Notes under the pieces: generated by a model
Database searches by the model: none
Told to the model about the DNA's origin: nothing
The model's input: only the letters and a program-made list of their open reading frames with translations
In this document: positions 47,119 to 58,099 of the stretch, in pieces
Layout of the letters: the number at the start of each line of letters is the position of its first letter
Numbering within the stretch: the stretch's first letter is position 1
Program-made: the position numbers and the translations under genes
Assembly (NCBI GenBank): GCA_000708835.1
Contig: DF236952.1
Span: 235,448 to 299,447, forward strand
Direction of reading: 5' to 3'
Origin: Klebsormidium nitens
Taxonomy: Eukaryota; Streptophyta; Klebsormidiophyceae; Klebsormidiales; Klebsormidiaceae
Length of the DNA: 64,000 bases

Positions 47119-50100
47119 TGTGCTGGCTAGAGATCTAGGTTGATTGGATGTCTACTTGTTTCTTCTGGAGCTGATAGCGGGCAATGTGGTCTTTGAGAGT
47201 ACCTAGTAGCGAATGTGAGGGGAAGGAGAACGGGTGAGATTGATCAGACCTTGTTCAGGATTCAGGAAGGTTCAATCTGAGCAAAGTTCGACCTTTCAGG
47301 CTTGATCAGCTAGCTACTTCGCGTTCACTGTTCAGCTCCCCTCTCCTGAGTCCTGGAGGCTGGATTGTGCATGGTTGGCAGACTTCAAAGTTCGAAGTTC
47401 AGCCTAGCTGCTGGGAAAGCTACCTACTGTACCTAGATACCGTATCTGCCTGTATCCTACGTGGCACCATATGGAGCCAGGAAGAGGATACGATTCGAGG
47501 TGACAGATTCTTGTGTCACCGGTTCCTCTGTCATGCTGATGCCGCTGGCGTGTGCGCTGAGCTTGTGCCCGGTACGAATGCTTGTGCTGTAGGCAGCAGA
47601 CCATGCAATTTCCTACCGCTTGCCCCGAGCTTTGACTTTTAGATGTTGACATCTTCGGTATTACTTCCTGTGACGTCACTTTAAATCAAAATATTTTGGC
47701 CGTTGCCCGCCATCAATTTTGAATTTCAACGGCATCGAGTGATGATGCGCCGCCAGTTGAGCTGTTAGCAGCTGTCGATTTGGAGCCAATCTTACGGTCA
47801 GGGTCGCCTCAAAGCTTGAAGCCCTAGCGCGCTGCGGCCGGCCCGGCGCAACTTGAAGTTTGCAGCCGCGCCGGCCTTCTGGCGCCGCGCCCGGCGCAAG
47901 TTTGCAGCCTTCTGGCGCCGCGCCGCGCGCCATATGCCTTCCAGGCCCGGCGCTGCCCGCCAAGCTAGCCGCGCTCAGGCACCTCTCCTTTCTCGCAGGC
48001 AACTATAAGCGATACTTGATGTACTGTTGATTCAAGGGGGAAAAAACTGATAAGTAGGTTGATAATCCAGACGATAAAACGTACGAAGCCGCAACCATAT
48101 ATTGCCCCCTAGTACTAGTACTAGCTGCAAAGAGCTTGTTATGACTACGTCTGAGCTTACAGCATCACGTCCGGGCCTGCATGTCGAGTTCATTCGACAT
48201 TCAAAGGTGAATCGCAGCCTTTCTACAGTTCTACCCGCCTTGTTTGATTCATAAGGCAGTATGCGAGTCGAAGAGCCGGTGGAGTTGATTGATCACCCCA
48301 CCTCTCCACCTTCAGTATAACCCGCCGTGAGCGATAGCTCTCTTCTTCCGGTGCTTTTGTATGTGCAAGCGCTGAACCAAACGAACGGATTGACTGGGCC
48401 CTCTCAATTGTAAATGCCATCTCACATGTGTTTCGATATTTCATACTCAGTATATCAGGAACCAACGTTGTCTGAGAGAGATTTGCGCAAGAGTGCCAAA
48501 GGCACATACGTCGACTGAGTCAAGTTTTCTCTCCCGTTCAATCCTTGAATTGAACGAAGAGTCGAGCTAACGTGCGGCACCGTCTGCTATAACAAACAGG
48601 ATCTAGGAGTCGCTCCCTGTTACTTCTGACAGGCGGCTTCGCTCTTGATTGACGTGGAAGACGGGAGTCCAGTCCTTTGTCTTTGAGGAGCGCTGAAAAG
48701 TTGGGACCCGGATTCAGTACGGTCTTAAACCGACTTTCAGAACGCTTCTGACTGAAGAGTCCCCTTTTTAAGAACATGTGCGCTCTATAAATGCACACCA
48801 AATCATAAGCACAGTATCGACTGAAAAGTCCCCTTTTTCAGATCGGTGGTGGACTTGATCCACCCTGCACATACCGAAAATTGTACTTAAAACCGGGTCT
48901 CGATTTACTGGATAGCGAGCAGTGCCCTCATCTGATGATACATATGCCGAAATGCTGCTTTGCGTGCTCGGCATGTGCCTGCTTCAATGCGAAACTCAAT
49001 GAGGAAAGTTCTACTGACGTTCACTTCTTCTTAGAGTCAGGTGTGTTCTCAACACAGCATATGTCCCTAGATTGAGCCCCCACGTCGCGAGTGAGTACTG
49101 TCTATGTATGCCAGCCTGCGCCACCTGCTGACGTCTTGAGCCACATGGCGTCAGACCTTGATTGGACATTGTATACTGCAAGCTCGAGTCAAGAAGCAGT
49201 CGTTGCAGAACGACGAAAACTTTTTTCGGACACGTATGCTTTCCGTTTTTCCTGCTAATCCGAACAGTGCATCGCCTCAGTCGCTTGGTCTTGCTGCAGA
49301 TTATATTTGAGTACGAAGTTTCCCGCGACAGTGTAGACGTTTACATCAGATACTGTACGTCTGACGGTAAGAGCAGCAGGATCGGCGGTCTGCTCGTTGT
49401 GGATCGTCCACGATGGAGCTTCGGAGAAAACGAGGCTGCGTTTTCTCGAGGGCCAAGTCGCCACAAATCTCGATACGTTTCTTCAGGTCAATGAATACGA
49501 GCATATCCACTTCATTCTCCTAGGGGTTACGGAAAAGTGTCAAGCCCTACCTTCCGAAAGTGTCGACCCACCACCTACCTTGGGTCTTCAACTTTTAAAC
49601 CAGACTTCTCGTATGTGTTATGTAGTCGCTGAGTGCGACCAATCCTAGGTGAAGTGTCGCGATCCGCTTCTATAAAGCAAAGCAACCAACACAGGAGTTC
49701 CGCATTTACAGTGCCCACCTAAGCAACGCCCGCCTTTTCATCAAGCTTTGGGGTGCAGAACCGGGACGCTTTAGTGCCTCGAACATCACAGAGCCGGTGA
49801 CATTTTTACCAGCTTATGTTATACATTGCGATCGAGCCCTCTTAAGACGTCGGCTGGTCGATTTTAACCATTATTCGATTACCTTTGTGTCACTTACAAC
49901 ACCAAGCTGGTTCTACTTTTCTTGGGGGGACTCCCTCTCGCCTCTAACGAAGTTGGAAAGGACGAAGTCAGGCTACAGAACTCCATCTCCAAGTAACTCC
50001 GTAGGATCTGGACTGCGTTTTCCTAGCTTGAAGTCGACGCCTCGGCCTGGGAGTTTAAAGTAGCCTCTCGAACGGAAAATTTACTCCACTTACAAAGCTA

Positions 50101-50583
50101 CTCACAAGTCCCTTTTGATAACCTCAAGGACGAATACTGGTTTCAAGAGGCTGTTGGCTTGTCGTCATTTGCGTCCACCAAATCCATAAAACTCCACGCA
50201 TTGTCTACATAACGCTCTTGATCGGTGGAGTGCCGCTGTGAAGTGTGCTCACCATTATGCTTGGATGGCCCAGCAACGATGTTGTGTCTCGGTGGCGGCC
50301 TTCTCTGGTGTGTGAGGAGGCTAGAAAACCGTGGCCAAAAAATCGCCCATCGCACACACGCAAAGCAAGTTATCTTGTCAAGCGGCCAAGGCCAGACGCG
50401 GTTCTGTGAAGGGGGCGTGAGGTTCTGCTTGGCGCAGAGTGCAATTCTCAGGTCGCGGCCTACTCTTATGAAGACAGAAGCCGCTTGCTCCTTCCTGGAA
50501 GGCTTTGCAGGAGATCATCAAAGTCACTCTCATCCAAAGATGCCCAGCTTCTGATCACCGCAATTCTACAAGAGCCCACAAGC
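47119..50583. other. Intergenic region between germin-like and glyoxal oxidase 2 genes
   Basis: 3.5 kb between divergent gene starts, so it should contain both promoters. It holds a GC-rich low-complexity patch (listed separately), a CTAGTACTAGTACTAG run near 48110, and AGTCCCCTTTTT twice (near 48758 and 48828). No convincing coding region. Confidence 0.5.
47838..47945. repeat. GC-rich tandem repeat patch
   Basis: Two units of about 47 bases sharing CCGGCGCAA, AGTTTGCAGC and CTTCTGGCGCCGCGCC. Its composition is very different from the flanks. Open frames through it are low-complexity Gly/Ala/Arg and not convincing as protein. Confidence 0.7.
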
Positions 50584-53500
50584 ATGGCGCTCCGCGATCC
50601 CCAATCTCCGTCTCCCTCCCTCAAGACAGCTCTCCTTCTCCTGATCGCTTCTTTCTTCCCTTTCTCTTCCCTCGCCATCTCTCCGATTCCTCCAAGCACC
50701 GACACCCTCGTTTCCCCGTCCATCAATCCAGCCGGCGCATACGATCCCGACCGCTCGGGGGTTTCCACTGACTACTCCTGCAAGAATCCGAACGGAACCT
50801 GGTCCCTTGTCACCATCAGTTCCGGGGTCAGCGGAATCCACTGGGCGATTAACCCGGTCGTTAACACGCTGGTATTGATCGACCGATCTGACCGTGACGA
50901 CAGCTACGTCAAAGACCGGAACGGCAACCAGGCGTCCGCGTCAATGCTGGATCTTGCTAACGTCACCGCGGGCCCACGTGGGCTGGACATCATAGACAAC
51001 GCGTTCTGCTCCGCGGGGCAGTTCTGGCCCAACGGAACGCTGGTCAACACCGGCGGATTCAACACGGCGGACGGAAACGCCGCCGCGTTTTCCGGGGTGC
51101 GGTTCCTGGACCCGTGCCCAGGGAACGGAGACTGCGACTTCTACAACTATCCGGGTGAGGAGTTTAGGACGGTTTCAGAATGATTGACGTGTGTTGCAGG
51201 AGTGGTATCGAGTCTGTGCGCTTATGAGCATGAATCGAAGAGGTGCGTCCTAGAATCTAAATTATGTTCGTAGAGCTCTTGCCATTTGTCGTGCAAGATG
51301 ATCGCTGGCCGTTGCTAGTTCAAGCGCTTTCCTGAGGTGAGTTCCTTGAATGCGTTGCGAAGCACGTGACAGTTCTCAACAAAGTAATGTGAACTTGATG
51401 ATAAGTCACTTTCCGTTCGTTTGTTTGTTCCTCAGTACTCTGGAACCTACCGCCACAATTCTTGCAGTTTGAGAGCTCTTGGCGACTCTGCCGAGCTATT
51501 CAAGCGTCGTGTCATTCTGGCTGGTGAAATCAGAACCTGTTTTGAAGCTGAGCGCATTGAGATCTTGCTCGACGCCAATGCGCTCGAGGCCATTGGGCGC
51601 TTGGCACGTGCTTTCCAGAATCGCCCAGATTCCATAGGCATTTGCTTCGAGCGAGAAAGCCTCGTTCTCGCTTCACAGCTTCTTTTCAGACGGAGGTTTT
51701 CCCGCGTGTAAGGGTTTCATACTTCGCTGGAGCTTCTCTCAATCCTTTCCTCCATGCGGGCTCATGCCTGAAAAATCCAGATGCGCTCGTCACTTTCCTG
51801 CTGCTCCTCATCAACGCTTTTGCCTTTGGAAACACCTTTGGATCTCACGCAGCCCGCGTCAAAGACTCCCAGATATGGTACGATCTTCTCTTGCTTCGTC
51901 CTTATCTGTCTCTTTCGTGATTCTTGGCTGGTGTTCTGCCAGGTGTCACTCTGCTGGCCAAGCGCTGGTACCCGTCCGCGCACTTGATGCCGGACGGCGT
52001 CCGAATCGTCGTCATCGGCGGCGCTCCCGTGGGCGATCTCGTCCTTATGCAGTTCACTAATCAGGCAAGTATGGAACGAAGTTTTGATGTCTTGTACTGA
52101 TCTGCGGCTCTGTGAACTTTTTTATGTGTAAAAGGGTGCAGAAATTTGCTGACGGTATGAAATGTCAGCCCACAGTCTGAATTCCAAAGACTTTATGACG
52201 CGTGAGAGGATGAATGTTTCTTGGATCAGCATGAAACGGATTCCGACTCACGCAAAAACAGGGACAACTGGAATTCTATCCAATTCTACCTTGACGATCC
52301 ACCAGTCCACCAGGTTCTTCCCGCAGAGCCCTGTTCTCAACCCTTTTCCAGCGCGGTCGCTTGACGGAGTGACCCGAGTCACTCAGGTTTGCCTCGTCGC
52401 ATTTTCTTTTCAAATACAGCCACGGTTTTTCTAATTTCTAGCGATTCCCCTTCTCCAACTTGCAGTCCTCCCCGACGTACGAAATCGTTCCGCGGACGGC
52501 CCCCGCGGACGCGCAGCTGCGGACGCTCCCCGTCCTGGTGCGCGCGTACCCCGCGCCGCTGTACCCGTTCCTGCATCTACTGCCCAACGGCTACTTTTTC
52601 GTGATGGCAAACTATTACGCCGTGCTTTACAACTTCGACACCGGGGACGAGATCCTGCTGCCGGACATGCCGGGAAACATCACGCGGTCGTATCCGTACA
52701 CTGGTGCGGACGCCTCCCGGGATCTTGCACCATTCCGTTTTGCAACGCTCGCCATCCGTTCAAAGTCTGAAAGGAACTGTTGCAGAAACCTTCTGAAACG
52801 TTTTCACTTTGAACAGATGTGAAAAGTGTCATACCAAGTGAAAAATTTCGATTCCAAGGATTCGATGTTGTCTTGGAGAATCCAGGAGCTCGAGGGTCAG
52901 GACCGAGTTTGAAAGTCAGGAGGCCAACTGGAGGTTTTAGTTGGCCTGTTTTGTTACGCAACTTTTCCGTCTGCGAGGTGATCAGGAAGGAGGGTCATGT
53001 CGGACGCAAATTTGGACTCCATCCCGATCTGAGTCATTTCGAAGCGCGTCTTCTATTCTGTGCTCGTAGCTTTCTTTGTTCCCTCGGTCGAAAGTCAGGC
53101 AGATCGATATCGGAACTTGGGGTCAACTTGGGCCTACCTTGACGTTTTCGTCGGGTCTTTTCTTTACCTTCGCCTTGACACCCGCTCGCTCTGGCCCACC
53201 AACAACTTTCTTGGTGGGCGTTCGAGCTACTATTTCCAGCTAACCCTCAGATTCTAACCTAGCCCCTAACCGTTGTCTGCAGGCACGTCGGTACTTCTAC
53301 CTATGTCGCTCGAGAACAATTACACCGCCGAGATCCTGGTTTGCGGGGGCAGCAAGTTTAACCCTAACCCGGGCCGCGACCTGCCCGCGGACGACTCCTG
53401 CGGACGTATCCGTCCGCTGGACCCTAACCCAAAGTGGGTTATGGAAACCATGCCGGACGCACGGATCGTCCCGGACGGGATCATCACGGCAAACGGACAG

Positions 53501-55772
53501 GTAAGTGACGCGCGCGTTTTTAAGCTACTTGGAGATGTGGAGAGTCAAAAATCGACTCCAGGATTTGTGTTTTTCAATGTCAATCGAGAAGCATGATCAG
53601 GTTTACTCTGCTCCTTTCACACTAGAAGCCACTGGAAAAGGGGAAAAGTCGTGATGAGAAGTGGCTTGTACGTCTTATCTAGAAGTAGCGCTACAACTCA
53701 TCAAATCGTTTCTCTCGCCCCCCTCGACGTAGCCCCTCTTCGAGCCGTTTGTTCTCAGACAGACAGCTCCATGACGTATCTGATGGCGCCACATTCTCAG
53801 AACCGACTGCTAGCAAAACGTGTCTTGAAAGGTCTGATGACGATTTCACGACGCAGCTTTCGAGCACACAAGATCTACCGGGACTTTTGGCTGCTGATCA
53901 GGCTGACTACCAGACTTGAGTCTCAAGACTATTGGACTAACAACCGGCTTTGACCCTGTTCCAAGGCCGGTAACCGCTGATCAGATACAATTTTTGAACA
54001 TGTGAACAATTTCTCACCAGCCCAGAATCTGCCCACAACTATCCCAAAAATGCCTGTAAAATCACCATTCCCGCAGATCATGATCATCAACGGCGGCCGG
54101 AAAGGCCGCGCCGGGCTCAACACCGGCCCCTCCAACATTCACGATCCGGTCTTCACACCCGCCCTGTACCACCCGGGGGCTCCCCCCGCGGCCCGGTGGA
54201 AAAACCTCGCCCCGGAAAGGCTTGCGCGCCTCTACCACGGGCTCGCGATACTGGGCCCTGACAGGTTGGTGAATTTTGAAAAGTGCCAACTGCCAGAAGC
54301 GTGAAGCTCAAAGTCGATCCAAGACGGGGATGCAAAGGTTCCCTTTGTAAGGTCGTGCAGGTTTCAGAATTTTTTCGTGATCGTTCCGGTCGTCTGGAGT
54401 TGGGGTGCAGGCCTCGATAACGTCGATAGCTCAATAATGAAAAGTCGAAGCCGCGGAAGAGAGGGGAATCCATCCCAAAAGGGCTTTGATGGATGAGCCA
54501 CGTCGTCCGCTGCACTGGAAAAAATTGCTCGCCCACGAACCCTTCAAATCGCTCGCTTTGCCGGTTTGCATTAAAGCAGCAGACATCTAAACCGGGAAAA
54601 CCTACCTAGCTCGCGATTGTGACAGATGAATTCTCCAACACAGGAGTTTCTGGCCTCTATTCATGGATGGTTCTGGGCTGATCATGGACTGTTTTCAAAA
54701 AGTCGTTATACATCCAACTACCAGACTTGGGCGGTAACCAGCCCTGGACCGAGGTTAAGGCCCGGTTAAGTTTGCCCAGTACCCTGAAACTCAGCCCGAT
54801 GATCAGCCTGGTTAGCAACCAAATCTTCGTGTGTGCAAGTACAGCTGTCTTCTCACGGGCGGCAGCAACCCGTACGACTGCTGCGTGGGGTGTGGGCCCC
54901 AGTGCTTCGGCGCGAATTGCACTGGCGCCGACGATCTCTGCTACCCAAACGAGTTCACCATCAACAAGTTTTGCCCGCCGTACGTCTCGAGCGCGATCCC
55001 GCAGCCGCGCATCGTAGCCGCGCCCGCGACGATCGGCTACGGGCTGACGTTCGTGCTGACGTTGACGATCCGGACGAACCTGACGGTGCCCGCGGTCCGG
55101 GCGGCCATCATGAACCCCGGGTTCGGTGAGTTGCCCCGGTCTCCATTCCTCGTTCTTCTCGTTCGTTTCTTTTTTCATCATATGGCCGTTTGAGGTGCTT
55201 TCTGCGGGAGATTTGCTGCACGGTGTCGTTTGCGAGTTTGAGAATCAAACACATGGACCTTGCATCCCACGTCACGTGGGGAATAAACCGGCTTGTTCGT
55301 CTTTCGAAGGCCTTCGAGATAAATATTTGGTGAAGGCTGTCAAGAATCGCCCACGTCGGGTTGTCCGCACCGATGTTTGTCTGCTCGCAGAGATACACCG
55401 AAGAAGCTCTTGCATACCTGCTCCTTACTTCCATCGTCAGCGCTTTGAATGTCACCTTGAAAATCTTCCGTCTTTGTTAATTGTCCTCTTAACTGTCAGA
55501 TTGGTTTATTGCATCCGTTTGCCGCTCTCGTTCCGCCTCTGTCCTTACTCGTCTTCCGCCGGAACGCAGGAACCCACTCGCAGCACATGGGCCAGCGCTT
55601 CGTCTGGCTCGAAGTCGACTACACGACGCTCAACTATACTTCCGCCACCGGGGGGGTCACAGTCGCAGTGAGAGGACCCCCCGGGAATACAATCGCGCCC
55701 CCCGGTTACTATTACCTGTTCTGCCACGACAGCAACATCCCGTCAAACGCCACGTGGGTGCAGGTCATGTAG
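50584..55772 (+). CDS. Secreted glyoxal oxidase-like copper radical oxidase, paralogue 2
   Basis: Seven exons: 50584-51154, 51943-52064, 52466-52703, 53283-53500, 54077-54264, 54845-55125, 55570-55772; 606 aa. It is a clear paralogue of the gene at 35710, in the same orientation about 10 kb away. The expected catalytic residues are intact: Cys142 (NAFCSAG), Tyr200 (KRWYP), Tyr436-His437 (RLYHGL), His542 (THSQHMG). Residues 1 to about 31 are a signal peptide; the ATG at 50584 was preferred to the in-frame one at 50485 because it puts the hydrophobic core at the N-terminus. Domain order and the Cys-rich NPYDCCVGCGPQC segment match paralogue 1. Gene structure differs: the intron between DMK and LRP of paralogue 1 is absent, intron 2 sits 17 codons earlier and begins with GC (GCAAGT), and an extra intron (54265-54844) splits GPDS from CLL. 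Confidence 0.92.
54655..54830 (+). repeat. Dispersed repeat, copy 2, inside an intron unique to glyoxal oxidase 2
   Basis: Homologous to 33655-33830 (25 identical bases at 54720-54744). It fills most of the last 190 bases of intron 54265-54844 and ends just before the acceptor at 54844. Paralogue 1 has no intron here. Confidence 0.75.
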
Positions 55773-58099
55773 AGGACGAAGACTCGATTTTGCTGTTGTC
55801 AAAATGGTTGAAAAGAGACGTCTGTGCAGAAGCCGCTTGTGCAAGTTCAGTCCACGAAGAGACATGATGTGATGCTAAAGTAGACTGCCGGATGTTGAAA
55901 CGGTTTTCGTAACAGTTGCGGTCCAATGACCTGTCTTTCGGCCGGACAGTAAATCAGAGACCACGTGTTGCCAGACAAAATCTACGCTGCTGGTAAACTC
56001 ACATTGAAACGCAGCGCGTAGGATCCGAAGGCCTTCCAGAAAGCCTCCGCTTTAGAACGATTGACGTCGTGCCATTCAGAATATAGGCGACCGGTGAGCT
56101 TCTCGAAGAGGGCACAAAACCACTCGAGCCTGTCAGAAGTGCGGATGAGATGGACAGGATGTTCTGTCACGAGGGAATCCCGGTCGTATCACAAGCCGTT
56201 TTTCTTTCAACGTATTGGACCACCGTGTGTCACGCGCTCACACAAGACCCCTTCAGCAATGAGTGCCGGCAGGACCTACGTGAGTCAGCAACTGGAAAGA
56301 TAAAATAAGGATGCATACTTGAACCACCCAGTGGCGGCAACCCACGCTCATGACTCTATGTGGGCATATACTCAATCTTCAATCCATCTGTTCAAGCTTG
56401 AACACGCTCACCACAACCGTGCCAGCAAACCACAAACGTATAGATCGAGCCCGCATCTATTGACCAGAAGCACTCGTAACGATGGAGAGCGTTTCTCAGG
56501 TACCATTGTATAAGTTCAACCCCAGTTTGAAATTGCCGGCATATAACAACTGCATGATCGCCCGGCGTCACATATTCCTCACCGAGTCACCGATTTTCGC
56601 TACTAGGTATTCATGCTTGCAACTGATTGGCCGCAAAATTCAGGTCTGCGGCGGAAAAGGATTTGATGGGCGTACTCGGAGAACTTCACGCATCGGTTGA
56701 AATCTTCCTCTAGCTTCAATCATGCATATGCAGATGCAGAATGGCGAGGCTCTAGGCGGCAATTACAAGTGTCCCCATGTAACAAATAAACCGGCCAGTC
56801 ACTTCCCGCATTATTCCTACCTTGTTCAAAAGCGACGGGCAGCAATCAGGGCAGCCTCTCAGAAGAGCTCGCGGTCTAAGAGGACCGGCCCCCAGTGGAT
56901 CGAAATACTTAACGGTGTGATTGCAAATGATGTAATGAAGTGTCGAATAAAAGTTCCTCACATCTCGACCATTGCAGACCGTTACGTAATCCTTGATTTG
57001 AGTCTTTGAGTACGTCAGCACGAGCGTCTAATTCGAACTTGGATGGCGGTCTTTGATTGCCGCCATCCAATCAATGGATCACGTTACCATATAACCGTAT
57101 CGCGTTTCACTGTCTCATGGAGAGTTTGTCTAAGGGAATCGATGAACGACTGCTGCGCTCCGCTTAATACTGAAAGCTATGCTTGTATAAACTGAAGCTT
57201 GCCAACACTTTGAGTCCTCTGTACAGATGCGAAGTCCGGCGGTTGCACGACACACTGTCTATGCTTATTGCGGTTGTTGATCTTTCAAAGAATGTGGCCG
57301 CGCGCGAGTAGGGGGTCTGAGTGGAATCCTAAGCTTCAGCCCATCGACTATATCCAATACTTGACCCAATATCTGACCCAATATTTGACGTCAAAATCGA
57401 AGTATCTATGACGCTTGTCTTGCAAGTGAAGCGCGGCGAGAGTCGGTCGAAAGCCTCGTCTAAGCTTTGGAAGTCGGCTTGTATGCGCGTGGTGTTTGGT
57501 CACTAAGACAACGTTGTCGATTGTACCACTTTGCCGTCGACCGCTTCAGAAGCCCTTCCGGAAACACATCACCTGCAACGAAAAGGAACGAAACGACAAT
57601 GAATTGCGGAGGTCGGAACGACAAGCAAAAATGCCAGGAATACGTCCCTGGCGATCCGTCCTGAACAGGATAGTGGCCAACAAGCCCTCAAAGTGGGGTG
57701 GCCTAAGGATCCAGGCAATCGGCATTGTTTGATTTCGAAGGGGCAAACGTGTGGCTGATAAACCATGCAGCGAAGTAGTGGTCGGTTTTCTGCAAGAAGT
57801 GCCTGTCTTGCAAATGGATGCTACAGTGAGGTCAACTTGCCCAGGGCGGTCCAAAAACATAAACATAAACTTCTCGTCATTGATGCAACCAAGGCAACCT
57901 CGAGAGAGTAGCGTCGGAAGACCTGCGACTCGAGACCTCAGACGACCAATATAAAGCCTCGTGGATCACCTGTGACTGGTCCAAAGGCATGGTAAAAACC
58001 GTTTTCAAGACCACCCCAAAGACGAAGACCTTTCAACCAGAAGCCAGGCTTTAGGCATGCCTCTGGCCATCTGATTCACCTCATGCTGAGCTTCCCATC
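55773..58099. other. Intergenic stretch between convergent genes
   Basis: 2.3 kb between the 3' ends of glyoxal oxidase 2 (plus) and the methyltransferase (minus). CCCAATAT-like units repeat near 57355-57390. I recognise no gene. Confidence 0.5.

Noticed and set aside
47676-48002. 108-codon minus-strand frame with repeated AAPEG / CKL units
   Set aside because: The protein repeat is only a translation of a GC-rich DNA tandem repeat; no other coding evidence.
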